Assembly: GCA_934376955.1 (NCBI GenBank)
Contig: CAKRPJ010000019.1
Coordinates: forward strand, 1-48,345
Direction of reading: 5' to 3'
From: CAKRPJ01 sp934376955
GTDB lineage: Bacteria; Bacillota; Clostridia; Lachnospirales; Lachnospiraceae
DNA length: 48,345 nt
Shown: positions 35,647-43,863 of the stretch, one piece after another
Layout: each line of letters opens with the position of its first letter
How positions within the stretch are numbered: the stretch's first letter is position 1
The notes under the pieces: generated by a model
What the model saw: only the letters and a program-made list of their open reading frames with translations
Told to the model about the DNA's origin: nothing
The model's database searches: none
Translations under genes and position numbers: made by a program

Positions 35647-35675
35647 ATACTACTTCTTAAAAATGGTTTTGTCAA
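35647..35675 (-). promoter_or_regulatory. Promoter of the fatty-acid synthesis operon
   Basis: A perfect TTGACA (35675-35670) and TAGTAT (35652-35647) are separated by 17 bases. Start would be near 35640, about 65 nt before the fabH ATG. AT-rich sequence around it and the overlapping palindrome support the assignment. Confidence 0.7.
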
Positions 35676-35818
35676 GAAGTTTTTACGATCCTGTGCATCT
35701 TAGGCGCGTTACCGACATCATTCCATTCCGCCGCAGTGCAATCCTCCCGGAGGGACTTTTTGCTCTATAGGAATTATGGCTTGCGTACTTTAATGTAGCG
35801 CTGTCTTTCCTGTAGAGT
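35676..35818. other. Intergenic stretch between DUF169 terminator and fab promoter
   Basis: I see no gene here. It contains a GC-richer block around 35700-35755 with short self-complementary pieces (for example CTCCCGGAG), unlike the AT-rich flanks. It may be part of a dispersed repeat, but no second copy lies in the window. Confidence 0.4.
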
Positions 35819-35866
35819 AAAAAAGCTGCCACCGAAACGATACATAATTATCGTTTTGATGACAGC
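35819..35866 (-). terminator. Terminator of the transporter/DUF169 operon
   Basis: A long stem (GCTGTCATC...AACGATA pairing with TATCGTT...GGTGGCAGC, with minor mismatches) is followed by TTTTTT, 20 nt past the DUF169 stop. Confidence 0.82.
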
Positions 35867-35885
35867 CTCATACTGCTGTTTTGCT

Positions 35886-36665
35886 TTAGCAATCCATATA
35901 GTAATTGTAATGATATCGAATCTCTAACGGTATTCCGTGCTCTTTTAACTTCTGATCGATAATTTTTTTATTATGGTCATTTTCCATGATGTTGACCGTC
36001 TGAAACAATCCATCAACAACGTTTGCAAACTGCTCTGCCGGAATACCGGCAGCCATCTCATCGTCCCTCCAGCCGGCTCTGTGACGGGTTCCGATGCATA
36101 ACAGAGAGATATTCATATCCTTAAGCAGATACGGACGTCCGCTGCACTCAAGACAAATCGCCTGATTTCCGATAAGATTAAAGGATTTCGGCATTCCATA
36201 ATGGTAGGCATATCCCTGAACGATCCTCATACAGTTATAGGGATTTGCAGCGATCAGGATCACATCCGGAAAATCCTCAAACTGCTCGATTGGTGCAACA
36301 AGAACTCCATACTGTTCTTCTGTTGCATATACCAGCTCCTCACGGACTTTGGCTGCAAGCTCATAACTGTCATAGAGACCAAGACGTCCCCAATGCTCAC
36401 CATGGTCATTAAACTTCTCTGCCGATTCTATTCCAAGGACTCTCGGCGCACTTCTGCACATAATATCTTTATTCGAGGCCTTAAGACGGTTTCCTCGCGT
36501 AGCACTTGCGACCATCTGGCAATAATTGATCGGTTCCGGCAGCACTCTGGCATCCGCTTCTTCAAACTCTTTTTCATTCTTTAAAAGCTTCATACCGACT
36601 GCTTTTCTGTCTAATTCCAATACGCAATACAGCTTATCTACGATATCTTTCCATTTATCTGCCAT
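35886..36665 (-). CDS. DUF169-family protein
   Basis: A 259-residue soluble protein of the DUF169 (COG2043) family, recognised by VGMKLLKNEKEFEEA near the start, the YCQMVASATRG segment and LECSGRPYLLKDMNISLLC. Cysteines in YCQM, MCRSAP, YNCMR, CLEC and LLCIG are numerous for its size and could bind a metal or cofactor; this is inference. It is last in the operon with a MetNIQ-like transporter, 6 nt after the lipoprotein gene, so a role linked to the transported compound is likely. No function is established. Confidence 0.8.
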   Translation of the reverse strand: MADKWKDIVDKLYCVLELDRKAVGMKLLKNEKEFEEADARVLPEPINYCQMVASATRGNRLKASNKDIMCRSAPRVLGIESAEKFNDHGEHWGRLGLYDSYELAAKVREELVYATEEQYGVLVAPIEQFEDFPDVILIAANPYNCMRIVQGYAYHYGMPKSFNLIGNQAICLECSGRPYLLKDMNISLLCIGTRHRAGWRDDEMAAGIPAEQFANVVDGLFQTVNIMENDHNKKIIDQKLKEHGIPLEIRYHYNYYMDC

Positions 36666-36671
36666 GAAATA

Positions 36672-37598
36672 TTACTCCTTGACCTGGTCATCACTGGTAT
36701 AAAATTCAAATACATTCGGGAAAGCTTCATTGATCTTTGCCTGAACCTCCGGATCACGTAAGCACTCTGCCATAGCAACTGCCCAATCAGAAACGGCATT
36801 ATCACCCTTTGCAATAACGCCCATCGGATAATTCACCATAACATCGTCTCTTACAATATAAGAGGACGGGTCTTTTCCGGATGCTGCCATGTGGGTAAAC
36901 CAGCAGCATGCCGCTGCCATATCCTCCAGAGCTGTCACCGTCTGAGCCTGCTCCATTTCAATGATCTGGAGCTTTTTCGGATTGTCAACAATATCTGCTA
37001 CGGTTGCAAATTCTACATCATGAGAAAGCGTGATCAGACCTGCATTTTCAAGGATCTTTAATGATACATCCTCGTTGGATGCGTCATTCATTACGGCGAT
37101 CTGTGAACCCTCAGGGATCTCATCAACGGATTTATACTGTTCAGAATATAAGCCGATACCGGTATACATTCCATACGGTCTTACCATAGCAAGATCTGCT
37201 CCGTTATTTGTATTATAGCTGCTAACAAATTTTTTCTGCTGTCCTAAAGAAATATCTGTATCTCCGCTTGCGCATGCCTCTAAGCATACCGGATTGGAAT
37301 CAAACACAACAAACTCTGTTTCATATCCCTGGGCTTCATATTTATCCTTGAATGCCTCATAGAATACCTGTGATACCGTTGTTCCACCGATCCGGATCAC
37401 CTTTTTTTCTTCATTCTTGGCAGCTTCTGTTTCAGCGGCTGTCTCTTTTTCCGTTGTTTCCTTCACTGCTTCCGTGGCCGTGGTCTCCGGCTCTTTTGCA
37501 GCCTCTGTCGACTGTTCCTTTGTGCTGCCAGCACATCCTCCAAGAAGTGTGCACGCAATGGCTGCAGTAAGGACTGCGCTGATAAGTTTCTTTTTCAT
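36672..37598 (-). CDS. NlpA/MetQ-like ABC transporter substrate-binding lipoprotein
   Basis: A 308-residue lipoprotein. The signal peptide ends in LLGGC, with Cys22 the lipidated residue, then a Glu/Thr/Ala-rich linker to about residue 65 and a periplasmic-binding fold. The region from KVIRIGG on resembles MetQ/NlpA and NMT1-like proteins. Two adjacent cysteines in AAACCWF are unusual. It feeds the permease and ATPase encoded just upstream. The ligand may be methionine or another small compound; the sequence alone does not say. Confidence 0.83.
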   Translation of the reverse strand: MKKKLISAVLTAAIACTLLGGCAGSTKEQSTEAAKEPETTATEAVKETTEKETAAETEAAKNEEKKVIRIGGTTVSQVFYEAFKDKYEAQGYETEFVVFDSNPVCLEACASGDTDISLGQQKKFVSSYNTNNGADLAMVRPYGMYTGIGLYSEQYKSVDEIPEGSQIAVMNDASNEDVSLKILENAGLITLSHDVEFATVADIVDNPKKLQIIEMEQAQTVTALEDMAAACCWFTHMAASGKDPSSYIVRDDVMVNYPMGVIAKGDNAVSDWAVAMAECLRDPEVQAKINEAFPNVFEFYTSDDQVKE

Positions 37599-37618
37599 GT
37601 CTTTTCTCCTCCGTTTAA

Positions 37619-38302
37619 CTATTTTGTGATTTTATATAGCATGTTCCCGATCCCTTGGATCGACAACACAAGAGCTATTAATATTATGACGATAAAATAC
37701 ATAATAAGATAATCAAATCTCTGGTATCCATACGTCAATGCCACTGCCCCCAGACCTCCGGCTCCTACTGCACCGGCCATAGCTGAGGTATTTAACATAT
37801 TTACCAGCATGATCGTAAAGTTAGAAATCAGCACCGGAAGCGCCTCCACGAGCATTACCTTAAAAATGATCTGAAGCTTTGAAGCGCCTATGGACCTTGC
37901 CATTTTTATCAGCTGCGGATCCACTGTGCGTAAAGAATTTTCTGTCATTCTGGTCGCAAACGGCGTACTTCCCAATGTGATCGCAAAAACAGCTGCTTTT
38001 ACTCCGATCTTTGTCCCAATAAAAAGTCTGGTGATCGGAGCTACTGCCACGATCAGGATCATCATTGGAAATGAACGGATGATATCCGTAAGCTTGCTCA
38101 ACACACCATATATAACCGGATGCGGAGACAGTCCGTCATTTGCAGTTAAAATCAATATCACGCCCAGGATAATCCCAAAAAAGATAGAAAGGGCCGCTGA
38201 TACGAATACCATGATCAGAGTATCACCGATCGCAGGAACTATCACGCTCGGTAAATATCTCATCAGGTTGGAATTTTCCAGCATAAAACTAAGTCTTTCC
38301 AT
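37619..38302 (-). CDS. MetI-like ABC transporter permease
   Basis: A 227-residue membrane protein with about five helices. The EAA loop that docks the ATPase reads ARSIGASKLQIIFKVMLVEA (20 residues). GNMVSI-like motifs are absent, but the overall pattern fits MetI. Its start overlaps the last base of the ATPase gene stop, so translation is coupled. Confidence 0.9.
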   Translation of the reverse strand: MERLSFMLENSNLMRYLPSVIVPAIGDTLIMVFVSAALSIFFGIILGVILILTANDGLSPHPVIYGVLSKLTDIIRSFPMMILIVAVAPITRLFIGTKIGVKAAVFAITLGSTPFATRMTENSLRTVDPQLIKMARSIGASKLQIIFKVMLVEALPVLISNFTIMLVNMLNTSAMAGAVGAGGLGAVALTYGYQRFDYLIMYFIVIILIALVLSIQGIGNMLYKITK

Positions 38303-39120
38303 TAACAGCCTCCTGTAATTTTATATTTCACACCCTGCTCATCCAGATATTTTTTGTACTTTAACATATCCTCAATATCCATTGTAATGGATGCGCTGTT
38401 TCCATCTTCGCCCAGTAATGCCTTGAGCTGATCCGGTTTTTCCTTAAATATCTGCTCTACGCTTCCTAAAAGAGCCACCTTTCCATTTTCGAGAATTGCC
38501 ATTCTCTGACATATATTCTGGACAACAGCCATCTCGTGCGTAACTACTACAATCGTTATTTTAAATTTTTCTTTAAGCTCCTTTAAAAGCTCAAGGATCG
38601 CAGCTGTCGATTTTGGATCAAGGGCAGAAGTACATTCATCACACAAAAGATATTTCGGATTCATGGTCAATGCCCTTGCGATCGCAACCCGCTGCTTCTG
38701 TCCGCCGCTCAGCTCAGTGGGGCGGTTTTTCAGTTTATCCTTTATTCCCGTAACCTCTGCAAGCTGTTCCACGCGCTCCTTAATTTCTGCTTTGGAATAT
38801 CCCCAGCATTCCATAGGAAGGGAAATATTATGAAAAACATCTTTTCTTCCAATTAATGAAAAATTCTGGAATATCATGCCCATATTTTTCCTGAATTTCC
38901 TCATTTCAAGCTCATTCAGTCCCTCTAACCGCACCCCATCGATGGCAATGCTTCCGGACTGATAATCCTCCAAGCCGATCAGGCAGTTTAACAATGTAGA
39001 TTTTCCCACACCGCTCGGCCCAACTAATCCGAATACTTCATTATCATGGATCGTAAAATCAATATCCGACAGAACCTTCATATTTTGGAATGATTTATTA
39101 ACCTTAACCAGTTCGATCAA
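38302..39120 (-). CDS. MetN-like ABC transporter ATPase
   Basis: A 272-residue ATPase. Walker A is GPSGVGKST (34-42), signature LSGGQKQRVAIARAL, Walker B YLLCDECTSALD, and the H-loop is in VVTHEM. True MetN usually carries a C-terminal NIL domain of about 90 residues for methionine sensing. Here only about 30 residues follow the ATPase core, so that control seems absent. Translation appears to begin at a TTG with AGGAG six bases upstream. The first gene of the transporter operon. Confidence 0.9.
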   Translation of the reverse strand: MIELVKVNKSFQNMKVLSDIDFTIHDNEVFGLVGPSGVGKSTLLNCLIGLEDYQSGSIAIDGVRLEGLNELEMRKFRKNMGMIFQNFSLIGRKDVFHNISLPMECWGYSKAEIKERVEQLAEVTGIKDKLKNRPTELSGGQKQRVAIARALTMNPKYLLCDECTSALDPKSTAAILELLKELKEKFKITIVVVTHEMAVVQNICQRMAILENGKVALLGSVEQIFKEKPDQLKALLGEDGNSASITMDIEDMLKYKKYLDEQGVKYKITGGC

Positions 39121-39281
39121 AATGCTCTCCTGCTTTCTTATGTATTATAAGCGACACACAACTCCCATTTTGCCAATATATAATATATCTATTGATTTTT
39201 CCAATATATTTTTTCTATAAACAATACTTTTTCTATAGTTAAATCGAATAATTATACTATAACTCTTAAAAATAAATATTT
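39121..39281 (-). promoter_or_regulatory. AT-rich transporter leader with direct repeats
   Basis: The leader before the metN-like gene is very AT-rich. CAATATATTTTTTCTATA (39202-39219) and CAATACTTTTTCTATA (39222-39237) form a near-perfect direct repeat, and CCAATATAT recurs at 39173 and 39201. A TTGACA at 39287-39282 could be a -35 element, but the -10 candidate at 17 bp (AGTTAT) is poor. No SAM riboswitch or T-box pattern was seen. Confidence 0.4.
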
Positions 39282-39282
39282 T

Positions 39283-39446
39283 GTCAAGCGGATATTCGCA
39301 ATCCGCTTCGCTACTTGCTCATAACCGAATAACTGCTCCGCAGTTTATCAGAAGGAGCTCGCACTCCTCCTGATACAAGCAAGTCCCCACCCACTGCTTA
39401 TAGCTTTTCGCAATTGAAGCAGGGGACTTACTTGATTCGGTTAAAT
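39283..39446. repeat. Full-length R1 element with multibranched inverted repeats
   Basis: After the R1 core hairpin (GCGGAT/ATCCGC) an outer stem AACCGAAT (39323-39330) / ATTCGGTT (39435-39442) encloses three further stems: ACTGC-TCC-GCAGT, ATCAG-AAGGAG... pairing with CTCCT-CCTGAT, and CAAGCAAGTCCCC with GGGGACTTACTTG. No gene is present in 39121-39557. The left end supplies part of the TTGACA of the transporter leader. Confidence 0.75.
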
Positions 39447-39487
39447 AAAAAAGGATGCCTGATCCCCATATAGACCAGTACATCCTT
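39445..39487 (-). terminator. Terminator downstream of rsmI
   Basis: AAGGATG and CATCCTT form a 7-bp stem followed by TTTTATT on the minus strand, 71 nt past the rsmI stop. It closes the holB-rsmI gene block. Confidence 0.7.
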
Positions 39488-39557
39488 AATTATTTATCTT
39501 ATTCTTCTAATTGTAATCTTTTTTCAATTATTTATTACTTCCGATTTCTGCTTCCTT

Positions 39558-40403
39558 TTATTCATTTTCCAGCAGATATTGGTAAACATCTCTCTTGCTG
39601 ATTCCACGATCCTTCGCCACCTGCTTCATCGCCGATTTCCGATCCATACCCGTTGAGAGATACTGTTCCATGTGTTCCTCGATAGGGATCGATGTCCATG
39701 AAGCTTCTTCTTCCTTCTTGATCTCCTCCGGATCCTTTCCCTCAACAACGATCACACATTCTCCCTTTGGTTCCTCTGTTTGATAAAACTCAAGAGCAGC
39801 TTCAAATGTGGTGCGAAATACCGTTTCATACTTCTTGGTCAGCTCCCGGCAGATAGATATCCTCCGATCACCCAGAGCTTCCTTAAGCTCTGTTAGCGTA
39901 CTCACAAGTCTGTGAGGTGCCTCATAGAGGATGATCGTTCTGGTCTCCTCCTTAAGCTCCTGCAATATCCTTGCTTTTTCTTTTTTATCCATTGGGAGAA
40001 ACGCCTCAAACGCAAATCTTCTGGTTGCCATTCCGGATATCGTCAATGCAGTAATACATGCTGCCGGTCCCGGAAGTGAGGTCAGTTCGATCCCCGCTTC
40101 ATAACATTGTCTGACCAGCTCCTCACCGGGATCAGAGATTCCGGGGGTTCCGGCATCTGTGATAAGAGCGATATTCGTTCCCTCTTTCATTTTTTCCACA
40201 AGATATCTTGCCTTTTCCACCTTGTTAAATTCATGATAACTGGTCATCGGCGTCTTAATATCAAAATGATTTAACAGCTTAATACTATGACGCGTATCTT
40301 CTGCTGCGATCAGATCCACTTCCTTCAGTGTATTCAGTACACGCAGCGTAATATCATCCAGGTTTCCGATCGGCGTTGCACATAAATATAACTTTCCCTG
40401 CAT
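39558..40403 (-). CDS. rsmI: 16S rRNA (cytidine-1402-2'-O)-methyltransferase
   Basis: A 281-residue SAM-dependent tetrapyrrole-methylase-fold enzyme that modifies C1402 in the ribosomal P site. LYLCATPIGNLDDITLRVL opens the chain, AEDTRHS and ITDAGTPGISDPGEELV follow, then SLPGPAACITAL; all are RsmI signatures. Its place after the trmN6/ricT genes matches Bacillus yabC. Confidence 0.96.
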   Translation of the reverse strand: MQGKLYLCATPIGNLDDITLRVLNTLKEVDLIAAEDTRHSIKLLNHFDIKTPMTSYHEFNKVEKARYLVEKMKEGTNIALITDAGTPGISDPGEELVRQCYEAGIELTSLPGPAACITALTISGMATRRFAFEAFLPMDKKEKARILQELKEETRTIILYEAPHRLVSTLTELKEALGDRRISICRELTKKYETVFRTTFEAALEFYQTEEPKGECVIVVEGKDPEEIKKEEEASWTSIPIEEHMEQYLSTGMDRKSAMKQVAKDRGISKRDVYQYLLENE

Positions 40404-40459
40404 GTTCTTCTCCTGCTTCCTAATGACCGGATATCGGCTTTTTAAACCTTCCGATCACA

Positions 40460-41197
40460 TTAATATCCATAAATGCTGTATATCTCGTCTGTATACACAC
40501 CCGGTTCCCTGTAAACGATGATCGGCGCTTCCACCTTCATCCACGAGCCGCCTCCCCGGACAGCCTCGATCAGAACCATATTTGCCTCCTTATCCCGAAA
40601 TGGATGAACCATTTTCATCCGTTTCGGTTCCAGCTTGTACCGGGTCATGGTTCCCAATATCTCGATCAGACGATGAGGTCTGTGAACCATATACATTCTT
40701 CCGCCCGGTTTCAGTACCTTAGCTCCCTCCCGTACTACATCCTCCAATGTGCAAAGAACTTCATGCCGGGAGATAGCTTTTACCTCCGTGGGATTCTTAA
40801 GTCCGTGGGAATCATTCATATACGGAGGATTTGTAGTTACTACATCAAAGGAAGCCGCTCCGAATATCCGGCTGGCTTCCTTAATATCTCCTTTAACGAT
40901 ACTGATTTTATTTTCCAGACCGTTTAAAGCAACGCTTCGCCCGGCCATTTTTGCTATTTCTTCCTGAATTTCCAGAGCGGTAAAATGTTCTCCCTCTGTT
41001 TTTGCGGAAAGCAGAAGCGGAATGATCCCGGTTCCCGTTCCCAGATCCAATACTCTTTCTCCCGGTTTTACCGATGCAAAGCCGGAAAGGAGGACTGCAT
41101 CCATTCCAAAGCAGAAGCCATCTGTTTTCTGGATAATCTTAAGCCCATTCCGCTGCAGATCGTCCAAACGCTCATTCTCCATTAGATTAATTGTCAT
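40460..41197 (-). CDS. trmN6: tRNA1(Val) adenine-N6-methyltransferase-like protein
   Basis: A 245-residue class I SAM methyltransferase. The SAM loop VLDLGTGTGIIPLLL and the N6-adenine catalytic motif NPPYMND are clear. It corresponds to Bacillus YabB / E. coli TrmN6, thought to methylate A37 of tRNA. Its ATG overlaps the end of ricT by 11 nt, so translation is coupled. Confidence 0.9.
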   Translation of the reverse strand: MTINLMENERLDDLQRNGLKIIQKTDGFCFGMDAVLLSGFASVKPGERVLDLGTGTGIIPLLLSAKTEGEHFTALEIQEEIAKMAGRSVALNGLENKISIVKGDIKEASRIFGAASFDVVTTNPPYMNDSHGLKNPTEVKAISRHEVLCTLEDVVREGAKVLKPGGRMYMVHRPHRLIEILGTMTRYKLEPKRMKMVHPFRDKEANMVLIEAVRGGGSWMKVEAPIIVYREPGVYTDEIYSIYGY

Positions 41198-42098
41198 CGA
41201 GCTTTGATTTCCCCTCTTTTTTCTCCAGAGCCTCCAGCTGCTTTAATTCTGCATCATTAATATTGACCCGCTCTTTCTTTTTTTTCGGACGGAATCTGAG
41301 CTGATCCACCTTATACTCTCTGATCTCCTTTTCGTCACCGTTTACCGTAACAATGACCTTTACCAGCTGCCTGAGGATACTTACACTATGAACCTCACCC
41401 TTCAAGCCATCATCTGTCGTCACATAATCTCCGATATTAGGCAATCTTCCGTTTAATTCCTCGTAGGTTTCCTCCTCATATTTCAGACAGCACATCAATC
41501 TTCCGCACACACCGGAAATCTTTGTCGGATTTAAGGAAAGGTTCTGTTCCTTTGCCATCTTTATAGACACTGGGATAAACTCAGATAAGTAAGAGGCGCA
41601 GCACAACGGTCTTCCGCAGATTCCGATCCCACCGACGATCTTTGTCTCATCTCTTACACCGATCTGTCTAAGCTCGATTCTTGTTTTAAATACAGAGGCC
41701 AGATCCTTTACCAGATCACGGAAGTCGATCCTTCCGTCTGCCGTAAAGTAGAATAATACCTTGTTGTTGTCAAAGGTATATTCTGTATCGATAAGCTTCA
41801 TATCAAGCTCATGCTTCTTTATCTTTTCCAGACAGATCTTATATGCTTCTTTTTCTTTTTCCTTATTTCTGCACTCGATTTCCTCATCTGCCTCTGTAGC
41901 CATGCGGATCACAGGCTTAAGGGGCTGGATCACCTTTTTATCGTCTACTTCGTGGGTTCCAAGGACTACATAGCCATATTCAATGCCGCGGGCCGTTTCC
42001 ACAATTACGTGCTGGCCGACCTTGATGTCCTCCTCGCCCGGACTGAAATAATATATTTTTCCCGCTTTCCGAAAGCGGACTCCAATTACTTTTGTCAT
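41187..42098 (-). CDS. ricT: PSP1-domain protein RicT (YaaT)
   Basis: A 303-residue protein of the PSP1 family. In Bacillus RicT works with RicA and RicF, binds an iron-sulfur cluster and steers RNase Y, affecting sporulation and competence. The conserved cysteines are visible in GICGRPLCCASYL and GVCGRLMCCLKY. The C-terminal 35 residues are basic and then acidic, as in other clostridial members. It follows holB by 10 nt. Partners RicA and RicF are not in the window. Confidence 0.95.
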   Translation of the reverse strand: MTKVIGVRFRKAGKIYYFSPGEEDIKVGQHVIVETARGIEYGYVVLGTHEVDDKKVIQPLKPVIRMATEADEEIECRNKEKEKEAYKICLEKIKKHELDMKLIDTEYTFDNNKVLFYFTADGRIDFRDLVKDLASVFKTRIELRQIGVRDETKIVGGIGICGRPLCCASYLSEFIPVSIKMAKEQNLSLNPTKISGVCGRLMCCLKYEEETYEELNGRLPNIGDYVTTDDGLKGEVHSVSILRQLVKVIVTVNGDEKEIREYKVDQLRFRPKKKKERVNINDAELKQLEALEKKEGKSKLDDN

Positions 42099-42108
42099 CG
42101 TTTTCTCC

Positions 42109-43116
42109 TCATGATGGGTTCTTTATGGTAAGAAGCAGAAGCTCCATTGCCAGCTCCATATTTACATTTGCTTCAAGTCTGGTACGTGCCAGATCAACGG
42201 CATTTAATATCTCCTCCAGACCGGCATAATCATATTTCTGCCCCATCTCATTAATTGCTTTATATTCATCCCTGAAGATAAGCAGGTTCATATCCTTGGT
42301 TACCTTAAACATCAAAACATCGCGGAACCAAAGCTGCATCAGATCCAGCATATCATTCATTTCAAATTTCTGATCCTTAATCTCCCGGATACAATCCAAA
42401 AGCATGGTTATATCCATGTCTCCCACACTTTTTATGACAGACATCACCTTCTGATACAGCTCTTTAAACTCATCAGAAGAAGATAAATGGATCGCTTTAC
42501 CCAGATTTCCTCTGGCAAACGCCGCACATATCTCAGCCTCTTTATCCGGAACATGAAGATGCTCTGTCAGATAGCTTTTCACGGTAAAATCCTTCAACGG
42601 CTTCAATTTCAGCTGAATACATCTGGAAAGGATCGTCGGAAGAAAAGCCTCCTGATTTGTAGTGATGAGAAGGATCACCGCATAAGACGGCGGCTCCTCG
42701 ATTGTTTTAAGAAGTGCATTCTGTGCCTGCACCGTCATTTTTTCCGCCTCATCAACTATGTAAATCTTATAATAACTGCTGTATGGACGGATCATGATCG
42801 TATCATTGATCTGCTCCCTGATATCATCGACGCCGATGCTTGCGGGTTTTTCATGCGTCACATAGATAAGATCCGGGTGGTTTCCTCCCAGAACCTGCTT
42901 GCAGGAGTGGCACACCATGCACGGTTCACTCCCTCCCTTTTCGCACAAAAGCGTCATAGCAAATGCATTTGCTATAGATTTACGTCCCATTCCGGCTTCA
43001 CCTGTCAGAATGTATGCGTGGGAAACCTTATGGCCTTCTATGGCTTTTTTGAAATGATCCTTCACCATATCATTTCCGAGTATATCCTGAAATCCTGTGA
43101 TTTTTCCATCCTGCAT
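42109..43116 (-). CDS. holB: DNA polymerase III subunit delta'
   Basis: A 335-residue clamp-loader subunit of the AAA+ fold. The Walker-like loop reads GEAGMGRKS (39-47), degenerate, as expected for delta', which need not bind ATP. A zinc site is formed by Cys58, Cys66, Cys69 and Cys72. NALLKTIEEPP and the SRC arginine finger region LPTILSRCIQL are conserved. Confidence 0.94.
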   Translation of the reverse strand: MQDGKITGFQDILGNDMVKDHFKKAIEGHKVSHAYILTGEAGMGRKSIANAFAMTLLCEKGGSEPCMVCHSCKQVLGGNHPDLIYVTHEKPASIGVDDIREQINDTIMIRPYSSYYKIYIVDEAEKMTVQAQNALLKTIEEPPSYAVILLITTNQEAFLPTILSRCIQLKLKPLKDFTVKSYLTEHLHVPDKEAEICAAFARGNLGKAIHLSSSDEFKELYQKVMSVIKSVGDMDITMLLDCIREIKDQKFEMNDMLDLMQLWFRDVLMFKVTKDMNLLIFRDEYKAINEMGQKYDYAGLEEILNAVDLARTRLEANVNMELAMELLLLTIKNPS

Positions 43117-43137
43117 AGTGATCCCTCCAGTTTCAAG

Positions 43138-43800
43138 TTATTTGGAAGCCTGCTCCTTTGGCTCTGATCTAACGGCCTGAGCGGAAGCTTCTTCTTTTGT
43201 TTCCAAAGCTTGGGCTTCCAACGCTCTGATATCACTCAGTATCTCAGACAGACAGCTTTCTATATTCCTGTTTAAAAATCTTTTATTTATACCGAGTCCG
43301 GCAAGATTTTCTTCCGAGAAATCATCTTCATCTGCCAGATATCTTCGGCAGACCTCCCGATAATTAGGAGGATTCTGGGTACTTTCCCTTTCTACTGCTC
43401 TCATAAGCCGCTCACCGTCCGGTACCTCAATATACAGCGGAACGATCCTTTTCTGCCCAAAATACCGGCACATTTTTTTATATGCTTCCGGTGTTCCGAT
43501 CATAAGAAAGGCTTCATCCTGTTCCGTTTCAAATTGTCCGTCATCCACGGTAAAATAACTCCACGGCCCCATCACGGTATCATACGTGCGTAATTCGATG
43601 ATCTTTCCGGAGCTTTTCCATTCCTCCAGCCTTTCCGGTGATGTAAAGAAGTATTCCACACCATCTCTTTCTCCCTGACGGGACGGACGAGTCGTATAAG
43701 GAACGATCGTTTTAAACTTTGGCCACAGCTTCAACAGGTTCTTGTAGATCGTATCCTTTCCTGTGGCGCTTTTTCCCATGATATAATAGATCTTGCTCAT
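43138..43800 (-). CDS. Guanylate-kinase-like protein
   Basis: A 220-residue P-loop kinase. GKSATGKDT (9-17) binds nucleotide phosphate, and YTTRPSRQGERDGVEYFF is the GMP-binding region of guanylate kinases. The C-terminal 25 residues are low-complexity Ala/Glu. In Bacillus the gene at this position (after yaaO, before holB) is thymidylate kinase, tmk; this is clearly not a tmk. It may be a paralogue of the essential gmk, with unknown substrate. Confidence 0.85.
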   Translation of the reverse strand: MSKIYYIMGKSATGKDTIYKNLLKLWPKFKTIVPYTTRPSRQGERDGVEYFFTSPERLEEWKSSGKIIELRTYDTVMGPWSYFTVDDGQFETEQDEAFLMIGTPEAYKKMCRYFGQKRIVPLYIEVPDGERLMRAVERESTQNPPNYREVCRRYLADEDDFSEENLAGLGINKRFLNRNIESCLSEILSDIRALEAQALETKEEASAQAVRSEPKEQASK

Positions 43801-43863
43801 TTCCGGTTCACTCCGCCTTTCCTGTTTCCATTTCGGCGCGTATTATTATTTTATCACAAATCC

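Noticed and set aside
39121..39557. SAM riboswitch or T-box upstream of the transporter
   Set aside because: No conserved core or T-box sequence was found. The structured part is a dispersed repeat that lies upstream of the putative promoter.
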